Origin: an uncultured Candidatus Saccharibacteria bacterium
Lineage (GTDB): Bacteria > Patescibacteriota > Saccharimonadia > Saccharimonadales > Saccharimonadaceae
Length of the DNA stretch: 11,604 nucleotides
NCBI GenBank assembly: GCA_937898545.1
Contig: CALEJV010000001.1
Coordinates: forward strand, 1-11,604
Direction: 5' to 3'
Below, one piece after another: positions 5,891 through 11,530 of the stretch. The translations under genes were made by a program, and so were the position numbers. Position 1 is the first letter of the stretch. Each line of letters begins with the position of its first letter. The notes under the pieces are model-generated. The model was not told where the DNA came from. It did not search any database and saw only the letters and a program-made list of their open reading frames with translations.

Positions 5891-6643
5891 CTACTGCGTC
5901 TCTTTGCTAGCCAGCAGCTCTTCCTCAATATCTTGCATAGCAGCAAGGACGAGCTCGTACACCTTTAGGTTAGTTGAATCACCTAGCCTGCCACCAACAC
6001 GAAGCACCTTTGCCTCGTCATTACACCGGCCAGCAGAGGTTACCAGTACTGTCCCTACCGGGTAAAAATCACGGTAGTAATCCTTCCGTTCCTCTGTTAG
6101 TGGTCGATCGGAATACACTTCGACTGCTGGGCCAGTTACAACGCTAATATTGATACCTTCTTGCTGTGCATTCTTATACTGCTCTTCGTTGTATGGATCA
6201 GTGATTTTGCATTCACTACCCTTAAATATTTGATCCTCTGTCGCCCATTGATTTAGAGCACCAGTAGGGCTACCTTCACGAAGAACCCGCGCTACAACTG
6301 CTGTCTCATACTGCACAAAGTTCCCGCGCGAATCTCTAGTCTCGCCGCCAGCATAGCTAGTGACGGCAACATGCTTGTCCTCAGGTCGGCTACCAAAGCC
6401 ATTCTCTGCCAATACTATGCCAAGCCGCTGTATTTCCTCAACAATATCTTCGCAGTACTTCTCCTTACGCTTTTTATCGAGCTTTGCTTCGACCTTTGCT
6501 AGTGCCTCCTCTATCAGCTTCGCACGCTCGGCGTCCTCTCCTTCACTGAATTCCTTAGTCTTTGGCACTGGAAAGCCTCGCAACTCTGGCTTATACGGTT
6601 CTTGTTTTGTCTCACCACTAGGTGGCTGGTCATATCGTGGCAT
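5891..6643 (-). CDS. Unrecognised charged soluble protein within the pilus locus
   Basis: I do not recognise this protein (about 250 residues). It has no signal peptide, membrane helix or prepilin leader, so it is probably cytoplasmic. The N-terminus is Pro- and Lys-rich; residues of about 37-75 are strongly charged and helical (EGEDAERAKLIEEALAKVEA then KKRKEK), a possible coiled coil; the rest looks like a mixed globular domain ending in an acidic helix. Two ATGs are adjacent: 6643 lies 5 bases after AAGGAG and is preferred, while 6646 would leave only 2. It has its own promoter (6678-6709), with a dinucleotide-repeat spacer, and its own terminator (5834-5861), so it is transcriptionally separate from the pilus genes on either side. 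Confidence 0.8.
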   Translation of the reverse strand: MPRYDQPPSGETKQEPYKPELRGFPVPKTKEFSEGEDAERAKLIEEALAKVEAKLDKKRKEKYCEDIVEEIQRLGIVLAENGFGSRPEDKHVAVTSYAGGETRDSRGNFVQYETAVVARVLREGSPTGALNQWATEDQIFKGSECKITDPYNEEQYKNAQQEGINISVVTGPAVEVYSDRPLTEERKDYYRDFYPVGTVLVTSAGRCNDEAKVLRVGGRLGDSTNLKVYELVLAAMQDIEEELLASKETQ

Positions 6644-6677
6644 CATATCTCCTTGGAGTTAGGTGTTTATGATGCCT

Positions 6678-6709
6678 ATAGTACTCTCTCTCTCTCTCTG
6701 GATTGTCAA
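6678..6709 (-). promoter_or_regulatory. Promoter with dinucleotide-repeat spacer
   Basis: On the minus strand a perfect TTGACA (6704-6709) and TACTAT (6678-6683) are 20 bases apart. Sixteen of the 20 spacer bases are a GA repeat. The present spacing is longer than the 17-18 optimum; loss of one repeat unit would give 18 and loss of two would give 16. Confidence 0.55.
6684..6699 (+). repeat. (CT)8 microsatellite in promoter spacer
   Basis: Eight uninterrupted CT units lie exactly between the -35 and -10 boxes of the gene downstream on the minus strand. Such tracts are prone to slipped-strand length change. Confidence 0.9.
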
Positions 6710-6757
6710 GTATTACATCAGGTTTACAAGAAGGAGCAAATCTACCCAGCCTGGGCC

Positions 6758-7615
6758 TCAAAAGCCCACCAGCGCGCGCAAGATATGCCCACCAAACAAG
6801 AGCGAAATAACGCAGCCAATGATAAGCAGCGGCCCAAATGGCACCTGCGAGCGCGTATTGAGCTGGCCACGCACTAGGCCCGGCAGGACGATGATGCAGC
6901 CCAGCATGTTGGAGAAAAACAACGTCATAAAGGCCAGGCGCCAATCGCCCAGCAGCAGCGCCAAGCCCACACAGAGCTTCACATCACCAAAGCCAATCCA
7001 CGCCCCGCGCGAGATGGCATACAGCCCACCATACAGCCCCGCCAGCAGCGCCACCGCCCCGGTGAGCGATACAAGATCAACATCGTGCAGCGTCATCATC
7101 CGCACCAGCACGAAGAGTGCGCCCAGTGCCATCAAGCCATAGTTAAGCGGATCGGGCAGGAGCTGCCACTTGGCGTCATACGCCGCGAGGATCATCAGCA
7201 CCAAGGCCACCACCACCCACACAGCAAAGAGTAAGCTACTGGCTGGCAATGCCCATGGCCATACCAGATACGACAGTGCCAAGCCAACCCCTAGCACCAG
7301 CTCCATCACCAGCTCGAACCAACCAATGAACTGCTGGCAATAGCGGCAGCGCCCACCAGTCGACAGCCAGCTTACTACTGGGAGCAGATCATACCACGCC
7401 AGCACATGCCCACACTGCAGGCAGCGTGAGCGATCGTCTCGCACCGTGCCCTGCAATAGGACGCGCAGTTGACGCCATTCGTGTTTGTCGTAGGGGTGGC
7501 CGGTTTGCTTATCAGTCCGCAGTTGCCGCGCGCGCACCCGCCACACTTGCGCGCCCGCAAAGCTACCCAGCACTACACCGAGGAGGAGCAGTGCACCTGC
7601 TATCAAGATCGTCAT
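6758..7615 (-). CDS. pilD: Type IV prepilin peptidase / methyltransferase
   Basis: Membrane aspartyl protease (GspO/PilD family, A24) that removes prepilin leaders after Gly; family members usually also N-methylate the new N-terminus. The 285-residue protein has the expected order: an N-terminal helix with LGSFAGAQVW, a cytoplasmic loop with two CxxC pairs (Cys65/68 and Cys90/93, probably Zn-binding), then several membrane helices. Catalytic Asp147 lies in AAYDAKWQLLPD and Asp211 in GFGDVKL, with PFGPLL near the end as in homologues. Its substrates are presumably the five prepilins in this window. The ATG at 7615 lies 8 bases after an extended -10, giving an almost leaderless mRNA with GAGG one base before the ATG. 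The gene ends about 110 bases before the next start with no strong terminator; a short CCCA/TGGG stem lies just after the stop. Confidence 0.95.
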   Translation of the reverse strand: MTILIAGALLLLGVVLGSFAGAQVWRVRARQLRTDKQTGHPYDKHEWRQLRVLLQGTVRDDRSRCLQCGHVLAWYDLLPVVSWLSTGGRCRYCQQFIGWFELVMELVLGVGLALSYLVWPWALPASSLLFAVWVVVALVLMILAAYDAKWQLLPDPLNYGLMALGALFVLVRMMTLHDVDLVSLTGAVALLAGLYGGLYAISRGAWIGFGDVKLCVGLALLLGDWRLAFMTLFFSNMLGCIIVLPGLVRGQLNTRSQVPFGPLLIIGCVISLLFGGHILRALVGF

Positions 7616-7623
7616 ACCTCACT

Positions 7624-7632
7624 AGTATAGCA
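7624..7632 (-). promoter_or_regulatory. Extended -10 promoter of pilD
   Basis: Minus-strand TGCTATACT is followed by AGTGAGGT and the ATG. It is nearly identical to the minor pilin operon promoter. No -35 is seen. The expected transcript start is within about 2 bases of the start codon. Confidence 0.6.
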
Positions 7633-7728
7633 AAGATATGCAAGAACGTGCTACATCATCACGCGCTACCGGAGGCCAGTGCAGATACAAGCCAAACCTT
7701 CCTCACTATGTAGTGAATTACTGAGCCA

Positions 7729-7820
7729 TACTTGTAACGAAAATGTTCCGGCCAGATAAAACCAAGAGCTTTTCCGCCCGCTTGGTCGCTAGCCTTCTAG
7801 AATATTTTCTTACACAAGTA
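7729..7820. repeat. Family B structured repeat, copy B2
   Basis: A 92-base foldback between the major pilin gene and pilD. Helices: TACTTGT (7729-7735) with ACAAGTA (7814-7820), GAAAAT (7739-7744) with ATTTTC (7804-7809), and GGCCAG (7750-7755) with CTAGCC (7789-7794, one mismatch). It is in inverted orientation relative to copy B1 (1015-1105) and shares most of its length with it. The rest of the gap 7633-7849 shows nothing further. Confidence 0.7.
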
Positions 7821-7850
7821 CAACTCAGTAATTCGTGTACTCTCATACAT

Positions 7851-7881
7851 AAAAAGAGGCTAGCACCCTTTGGTACCAGCC
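7851..7881 (-). terminator. Intrinsic terminator of the major pilin gene
   Basis: On the minus strand GGCTGGTACC (7872-7881) pairs with GGTGCTAGCC (7858-7867) through ten pairs, including wobbles, with a 4-base loop, then TCTTTTT. It lies about 28 bases after the stop. Confidence 0.85.
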
Positions 7882-7908
7882 ATCTTCTTGTGTATCTCTG
7901 CTCAGCTA

Positions 7909-8367
7909 CTACGACTCGAGGCAGTATGCCACGCCGTTGCCGCCCGCTTCGAGCTTGGTGACGACGACGAATTGCTTCGATGTACCCTTCTTGAGGGTCG
8001 CACCGTCGGAGTTGGTGGCGTCGCAGCGCACACCCTTGACGACGATGGCGCTCTCGGTAGAAGGCGTTACGGTACCATTGCCCGCGTTGTCTTGGACGGT
8101 GATGCTCTCTTTGTCGAGGTTCGAGAGGTCGCCCAGGTAGCCCTTGAGGCCCTTGCTGTCGGGGAACTTCCCGCGGTTGTTTGATGTATATTGCGATACC
8201 GCAGCGGCGATGGCTTGCACATCATTCTTGCGCGCTGTGTCGCGCTGGCCCCGCTGTAGGGCAGGCAGTGCCACAAAGACCATCAAGAATATCAAGGCGG
8301 CAATCGCCAGCACCAGCATCACCTCGATGATGGTAAACCCTTCTTGCTTTGCTTGGTGTTGTTTCAT
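7909..8367 (-). CDS. pilA: Type IV major pilin-like protein
   Basis: A 152-residue prepilin, the best candidate in the window for the main pilus subunit. The leader MKQHQAKQEG is followed by FTIIEVMLVLAIAALIFLMV, a textbook class III/prepilin helix with cleavage after Gly10 and Glu5 at residue 15. The long N-terminal helix continues to about residue 60 (QYTSNN), then a small globular domain with two Cys (115 and 149) that could close the C-terminal disulfide loop typical of pilins. The ATG at 8367 is chosen because AAAGGAG lies 4 bases upstream; a frame beginning at 8385 would start upstream of that site. It is a single-gene unit with the best-formed promoter of the cluster and a strong terminator, as expected for an abundantly made subunit. 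Confidence 0.9.
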   Translation of the reverse strand: MKQHQAKQEGFTIIEVMLVLAIAALIFLMVFVALPALQRGQRDTARKNDVQAIAAAVSQYTSNNRGKFPDSKGLKGYLGDLSNLDKESITVQDNAGNGTVTPSTESAIVVKGVRCDATNSDGATLKKGTSKQFVVVTKLEAGGNGVAYCLES

Positions 8368-8411
8368 ACTTCTCCTTTGTACCAATGTACGAATATGCTT
8401 ACGTTACTGCT

Positions 8412-8440
8412 ATCATAGCGTAGAATGGCAGCATTGTCTA
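8412..8440 (-). promoter_or_regulatory. Promoter of the major pilin gene
   Basis: Minus-strand TAGACA (8435-8440) and TATGAT (8412-8417), each five of six matches to consensus, are spaced exactly 17 bases. The leader would be about 38 bases with a good Shine-Dalgarno at 8372-8378. This is the only pilus unit here with a normal leader. Nothing is recognised in 8441-8607. Confidence 0.75.
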
Positions 8441-8607
8441 GGTTTTGTTCGCACAAGATGATAAGCCTATGCGGAGAGGCACAAAACGGTGCTATATGAC
8501 TGGTATTTTTGGCATGATTGCTAGAGAAAATGCGCTAAAAATGGCCTGTCCTCGCCTATTTCCTGCTGATAACCACAAGTACTTACTGATAGTTAATACG
8601 CGATTTA

Positions 8608-8740
8608 TCTCACACTTCCCTCCTCTACACTTCTTCTGGAATACCAAAGAGTCGACACTTCTAGCAAAGTATGACCTCCCAGCATCAAGGCTAAAAACCG
8701 GTCATAATGACCGGTTTTCACACGCCACCGGAGGAACTAT
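8608..8740 (+). repeat. Family A structured repeat, copy A3 (diverged, right arm lost)
   Basis: It aligns in order with copy A2: TCTCAC, a CCCTCC block, ACACT, TCTGGAA, a GTCGA hairpin A (8651-8675, with a bulge and one mismatch), then GGCT, hairpin B (8694-8718), and CACACGCCACCGGAGGAA (8719-8736) in place of copy A1's CACACTCCATCGGATGAA. The GGGGAGGGTGAGC arm is absent; the foldase gene ends there instead. Hairpin B has an unrelated stem sequence from those in A1 and A2 but the same position. Confidence 0.65.
8693..8718 (-). terminator. Intrinsic terminator of the foldase operon (hairpin B of copy A3)
   Basis: AAAACCGGTCA and TGACCGGTTTT form an 11-bp perfect stem with loop TAA, followed on the minus strand by a T run. 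It lies about 25 bases after the foldase stop, so this repeat copy has a plausible host function. Confidence 0.85.
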
Positions 8741-8743
8741 CCC

Positions 8744-9916
8744 CTACTTCTGCGGCACATCAATGTATTCTTGCACTTTGCCGTCGCTTTTTAGCTGCGC
8801 GACTTGCTTGGTAAGCTCAGTGAGGGGGATGTAGAGGTAGGTGAAGCGGATTTTGCTGTCGTTCTTTTCGTTGACTTTGACAAAGTAGTAGCCACTGTCG
8901 GTCGTGCTCTTGATGACACCAGAGGGTTTGCCAGGCTCGAGCTTGGCAATCTCACTTACCGCGAGGCCGTTGTAGCTACTGGCAAGATTGATCAGGCCAG
9001 AATCCCCCACCTGCGGTTTGCTCCGGCCACTGCCACCAAGCTGGGTCGCGATTTTGGCAAATTCACCATTGCTACTTGCCACCAGCCCCGCGGCTTTGCG
9101 CTGCAGCTCATCGGCCGTTTTATCAACCGCAAAGGCTACTCGAGCCCGCACAATGCTGCGCCGCACCGCCTGGCGATAATCCGATGGCGACCAGTTGTAC
9201 ATCATGCGCGACGATGCATCATACGTTTCTTGGCTAATCTTGCCATTAGCGGTGTTGCGCTGCTGCTCGATAACGGTATCAATGTCTTGATCGCTCACCG
9301 TGATGTTGTACTGGCGTGCCAGCTTGGCGGCGTAGGTATCAACCAGCGCTCGGTTGAGCGACTCGCGCTTGATGTGTTTGAGCTGCTCGCGGCCATCATC
9401 ACTGTCGATGCGAATCTCATCGTACTTGCCTAGATAATACTTAGATCCCCGATACTGCACGAGGTAGTCGCTATAGCGCACCAGCTCACCATCAATACTA
9501 GCTACTGGCACAGGAAAGATCTGCGTCATACGGTAGAGGAGGTTGTTGGAACTCTGGGCAATGTAGAGCTGCTGCCACGCCACTGCCGCCAGCAGTAAGG
9601 CTGCTACCAGCGCCACAATGATTGTGTTGATAATCACCCGCCGGCGCGACACCTGGACGGGATGTTTGAACTTGCGCCCACCGGCCAATATCTCTTCGCG
9701 GTGTGCTGCTACTGTCTCGTTGGTGATGCGCTCGAACTTCTTGGGAGTGTTGGGGTTGGCTGTGTCCGCCTCTGTTTTGGCAGATTTACCTGCTTTCTTG
9801 CCCTTTCGCTGCGGCTTGAGCGCTGTGAGGCGATCTTTCAGGCCAGTGGCTGAGGCGGTTGATGCGGCCTGGGTGCCATAACGGCTACGTTTGGGTTTTT
9901 TGCTTGGTAATTTCAT
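8744..9916 (-). CDS. Membrane-anchored SurA/PrsA-like peptidyl-prolyl isomerase (foldase)
   Basis: A probable extracytoplasmic chaperone/peptidyl-prolyl isomerase (390 residues). Residues 1-92 are very basic and low in complexity (many Lys, Arg, Ala), presumably cytoplasmic. A single membrane helix follows at about 93-115 (VIINTIIVALVAALLLAAVAW). Outside, VASIDGELVRYSDY (about 138-151) resembles the start of SurA N-terminal domains, followed by long helices. Residues of about 283-350 (EFAKIATQ, GDSGLINL, LEPGKPSGVIKS, GYYFVKVNEK) match the layout of a parvulin rotamase domain, although it looks short and may have reduced catalysis. The ATG overlaps the previous stop as ATGA, with AGGAG 7 bases upstream, so the two genes form an operon. 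A role in folding secreted or pilus proteins is inferred from family only. Confidence 0.8.
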   Translation of the reverse strand: MKLPSKKPKRSRYGTQAASTASATGLKDRLTALKPQRKGKKAGKSAKTEADTANPNTPKKFERITNETVAAHREEILAGGRKFKHPVQVSRRRVIINTIIVALVAALLLAAVAWQQLYIAQSSNNLLYRMTQIFPVPVASIDGELVRYSDYLVQYRGSKYYLGKYDEIRIDSDDGREQLKHIKRESLNRALVDTYAAKLARQYNITVSDQDIDTVIEQQRNTANGKISQETYDASSRMMYNWSPSDYRQAVRRSIVRARVAFAVDKTADELQRKAAGLVASSNGEFAKIATQLGGSGRSKPQVGDSGLINLASSYNGLAVSEIAKLEPGKPSGVIKSTTDSGYYFVKVNEKNDSKIRFTYLYIPLTELTKQVAQLKSDGKVQEYIDVPQK

Positions 9917-10428
9917 GGTGATACTCCTGCTGCTTGTGCTGCGCGCTCCGCCTCGCTGACGGCATCTTGCAGCTGATTGTAGATCTGCTCGGGATGATCG
10001 ACATTGCGGATGATGAGATCGCCCACAAATGTTTGGATCACAATCGTACCAAAATGAAACACCTCACCCGAGAATCCTGGTATATTATAGCTGATATTTT
10101 GAATTTTTGCCAAGCTCAGCTCCACCACATCGGTACCAAAAAATCCTTTTTGCGTCACCTGGCGGATGCGCTGGTTGGTCACGATGTAGTAGGTGTAGCG
10201 CCACATCAAAAAATGATAGCAAAAGCCAATAGACCCCAAGACGAGCCCCACCACCGGCAGCAAAAACAGCTCCAGTGTGTCTTGCCAGATCAGTGGTGGA
10301 ATAGCCCCCACCGCCAGCGGCACCAGCAGCATATAAAACCCCTTGCGCATGGCAATAATATGCCGCCGAAAAACAAACAGCAGCTCCTCGCCGTCGCGCT
10401 GCCCATTAAATGCCTTGGTCTGTGCCAT
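9913..10428 (-). CDS. Membrane protein with bacterial PH (bPH2) domain
   Basis: A 171-residue protein of the YdbS/YdbT-like bPH2 type; the function of this family is poorly known, with a membrane-associated role likely. Two membrane helices form a hairpin at about residues 29-47 and 52-74, followed by a PH-like domain at about 78-155 (YYIVTNQRIRQVTQKGFFG, then VELSLAKIQNI and a C-terminal helix NVDHPEQIYNQLQDAV), the usual bPH2 layout. The ATG at 10428 is chosen because AGGG precedes it at 4 bases and the promoter -10 (10477-10482) lies upstream; a GTG start at 10497 would be upstream of the promoter. It is the first gene of a two-gene operon with the foldase. Confidence 0.82.
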   Translation of the reverse strand: MAQTKAFNGQRDGEELLFVFRRHIIAMRKGFYMLLVPLAVGAIPPLIWQDTLELFLLPVVGLVLGSIGFCYHFLMWRYTYYIVTNQRIRQVTQKGFFGTDVVELSLAKIQNISYNIPGFSGEVFHFGTIVIQTFVGDLIIRNVDHPEQIYNQLQDAVSEAERAAQAAGVSP

Positions 10429-10476
10429 TATTCCCTGCCTTTTTGTGTGATGATTGTTATGCTTTTCTTGCTGTCT

Positions 10477-10485
10477 ATTGTAGCA
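10477..10485 (-). promoter_or_regulatory. Extended -10 promoter of the PH-domain/foldase operon
   Basis: Minus-strand TGC followed by TACAAT (10477-10482). The leader would be about 42 bases. No clear -35 is seen at the expected spacing. Confidence 0.5.
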
Positions 10486-10500
10486 CGAACTTGACACCGC

Positions 10501-10510
10501 TTGGCGCCAA
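10501..10510. promoter_or_regulatory. Palindrome upstream of the PH-domain gene promoter
   Basis: TTGGCGCCAA is a perfect 10-base palindrome whose edge falls about where the -35 of the minus-strand promoter would lie. It could be an operator, but a 10-base palindrome can occur by chance. Confidence 0.25.
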
Positions 10511-10534
10511 ACCTAGCTGCCGGCTGCTACTCCT

Positions 10535-10590
10535 TACGCTCACCCTCCCCACACCCCATCGGATGAAGTGATGGGAGTAGAGCAAACGCA
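10535..10590 (+). repeat. Family A structured repeat, copy A4 (internally deleted)
   Basis: It begins like the left half of copy A2 (TACGCTCACCCTCCCCACAC) and continues directly as the right half (CCCATCGGATGAAGTG, then GAGCAAACGC). Hairpins A and B are missing. Both halves of a full copy carry CACACTCC, so recombination between these short repeats would produce exactly this product. It lies in the divergent gap before the small membrane protein. Confidence 0.7.
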
Positions 10591-10621
10591 AAAGAAGCAA
10601 AAGCTTCAGTGATTCACCCCC

Positions 10622-10652
10622 TTGACACCACCCCACAATCCCCGCGTATAAT
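10622..10652 (+). promoter_or_regulatory. Promoter of the small membrane protein gene
   Basis: Both boxes are perfect, TTGACA (10622-10627) and TATAAT (10647-10652), with a slightly long 19-base spacer. Transcription would begin at about 10659. Confidence 0.75.
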
Positions 10653-10659
10653 AAAAACC

Positions 10660-10692
10660 ATGACAATACTACGGAGCATTTACATATGGTGA
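10660..10692 (+). CDS. Possible 10-codon upstream peptide
   Basis: An ATG at 10660 lies at the predicted transcript start and opens a frame MTILRSIYIW ending at TGA 10690-10692. That frame overlaps the ATG of the next gene (10686) by 7 bases. It could be a leaderless leader peptide coupling translation to the downstream gene. Such a short frame may be fortuitous. Confidence 0.25.
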   Translation: MTILRSIYIW

Positions 10693-11099
10693 CGGCTGGG
10701 CGATTTATTCATAAGCGCCGCACCACTGCTGGTGCCGGAGCACCACCAGTGCCACCGCCACACCACCCACCAGCTGCGCCACCAGTGCCGAAGGTACCAA
10801 CGCCAGCGGCTGTCGACCCCACCGAGCCAATCGCAGCACCTGACTGGCAGCGTCGCCTTGGCCATGGCATCGTGCGAGCGCTCTGCATGCTTGCGGCGGG
10901 AGCGCTTGGTTGGCTATGCTACCTCTGTTGGACGAGTGGTGGCACGCGCGCTATGCCAGCCGACTTTATGGCTTGGGTCGTCTCATTCGCCCTCTCCTCC
11001 TCCGCCATCATGTTCGTCGGCGCTGCCTGCAGCCGCTGGGAAGATATGTCCGACTGGGTGCGATGGGCGGCTGAGGTAATTGGTGGGTTTGGGAGGTAG
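10686..11099 (+). CDS. Small proline-rich two-helix membrane protein, unrecognised
   Basis: A 137-residue protein that I do not assign to a family. The N-terminus is basic (RFIHKRR), then about residues 18-52 are rich in Pro, Ala and His (PPVPPPHHPPAAPPVP), probably disordered. Two hydrophobic segments follow at about 62-82 (IVRALCMLAAGALGWLCYLCW) and 94-115 (MAWVVSFALSSSAIMFVGAAC), likely a membrane hairpin, and a short tail with several Trp. The start at 10686 has GGAG 9 bases upstream and a strong promoter. An intrinsic terminator directly after the stop is not evident on this strand. Confidence 0.75.
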   Translation: MVTAGRFIHKRRTTAGAGAPPVPPPHHPPAAPPVPKVPTPAAVDPTEPIAAPDWQRRLGHGIVRALCMLAAGALGWLCYLCWTSGGTRAMPADFMAWVVSFALSSSAIMFVGAACSRWEDMSDWVRWAAEVIGGFGR

Positions 11100-11155
11100 C
11101 GGTAATAAAAGCCTTACGTTTCTTCGCTTACCATCACACGATACCCAAGCAAAAC

Positions 11156-11182
11156 AAAAAACCCGCCGTTACCTTGGCAAGT
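11156..11182 (-). terminator. Intrinsic terminator downstream of tRNA-Arg
   Basis: On the minus strand ACTTGCC (11176-11182) pairs with GGCGGGT (11161-11167) using two wobbles, followed by a T6 run. It lies about 65 bases after the tRNA. Between them is a further 8-bp stem TGCTAGAG/CTCTAGCA (11186-11193/11206-11213) without a T run. Confidence 0.7.
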
Positions 11183-11248
11183 TTCTGCTAGAGCAAGTCA
11201 GCACACTCTAGCATGCCATAATACTACACGACTAATTTATATAAATCT

Positions 11249-11325
11249 TGGTACCCCGGATAGGAGTCGAACCTACAACCTTCTCCTTAGGACGGAGCCG
11301 CTCTATCCAGTTGAGCTACCAGGGC
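11249..11325 (-). tRNA. tRNA-Arg (anticodon CCT)
   Basis: On the minus strand the acceptor GCCCTGG pairs with CCGGGGT (two wobbles), the discriminator is A, and CCA is encoded at 11249-11251. The D stem is GCTC/GAGC and the T arm GTAGG-TTCGACT-CCTAT. The anticodon loop GTCCTAA gives CCT at 11289-11291, which reads AGG codons. The anticodon stem has a G/A mismatch at its top, and position 32 is G. It is transcribed alone from the extended -10 at 11334-11342. Confidence 0.95.
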
Positions 11326-11333
11326 ATGGGTAT

Positions 11334-11342
11334 AGTATAGCA
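11334..11342 (-). promoter_or_regulatory. Extended -10 promoter of tRNA-Arg
   Basis: Minus-strand TGCTATACT ends 8 bases before the mature tRNA 5' end, the same -10 as in the pilus promoters. Confidence 0.6.
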
Positions 11343-11377
11343 TGCTCGTTACGCTGAAGTGAACTGTGCTAGACAAC

Positions 11378-11416
11378 AAAAAAGCCGAGGCATGGACACG
11401 TATCCAACCCCGACTA
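11378..11416 (-). terminator. Orphan intrinsic terminator on the minus strand
   Basis: A long stem of GTCGGGGT with GCCTCGGC (with wobbles), extended by TGGA/TCCA, is followed by TTTTTT on the minus strand. No gene ends just upstream of it: 11421-11530 shows no convincing reading frame, and beyond lies copy A5. It must end either a transcript entering from outside the window or an unannotated short RNA. Confidence 0.65.
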
Positions 11417-11530
11417 TGGTGCACTCTTATACTATCATAAATGGCTATAGAGAATCAGACTTTCTCTTATGGGATCGTCACAAGATTCAAGAATCAAGCA
11501 TAATTCAATAGTCAATGCAGCTTCACTACC

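Noticed and set aside
8445..8834. Plus-strand open frame of 129 codons
   Set aside because: It runs through repeat A3, its terminator hairpin and the end of the foldase gene, and has no ribosome site or recognisable content.
10429..10497. Longer start (GTG at 10497) for the PH-domain protein
   Set aside because: It would place the promoter -10 inside the gene, and the added residues are polar filler without homologous character.
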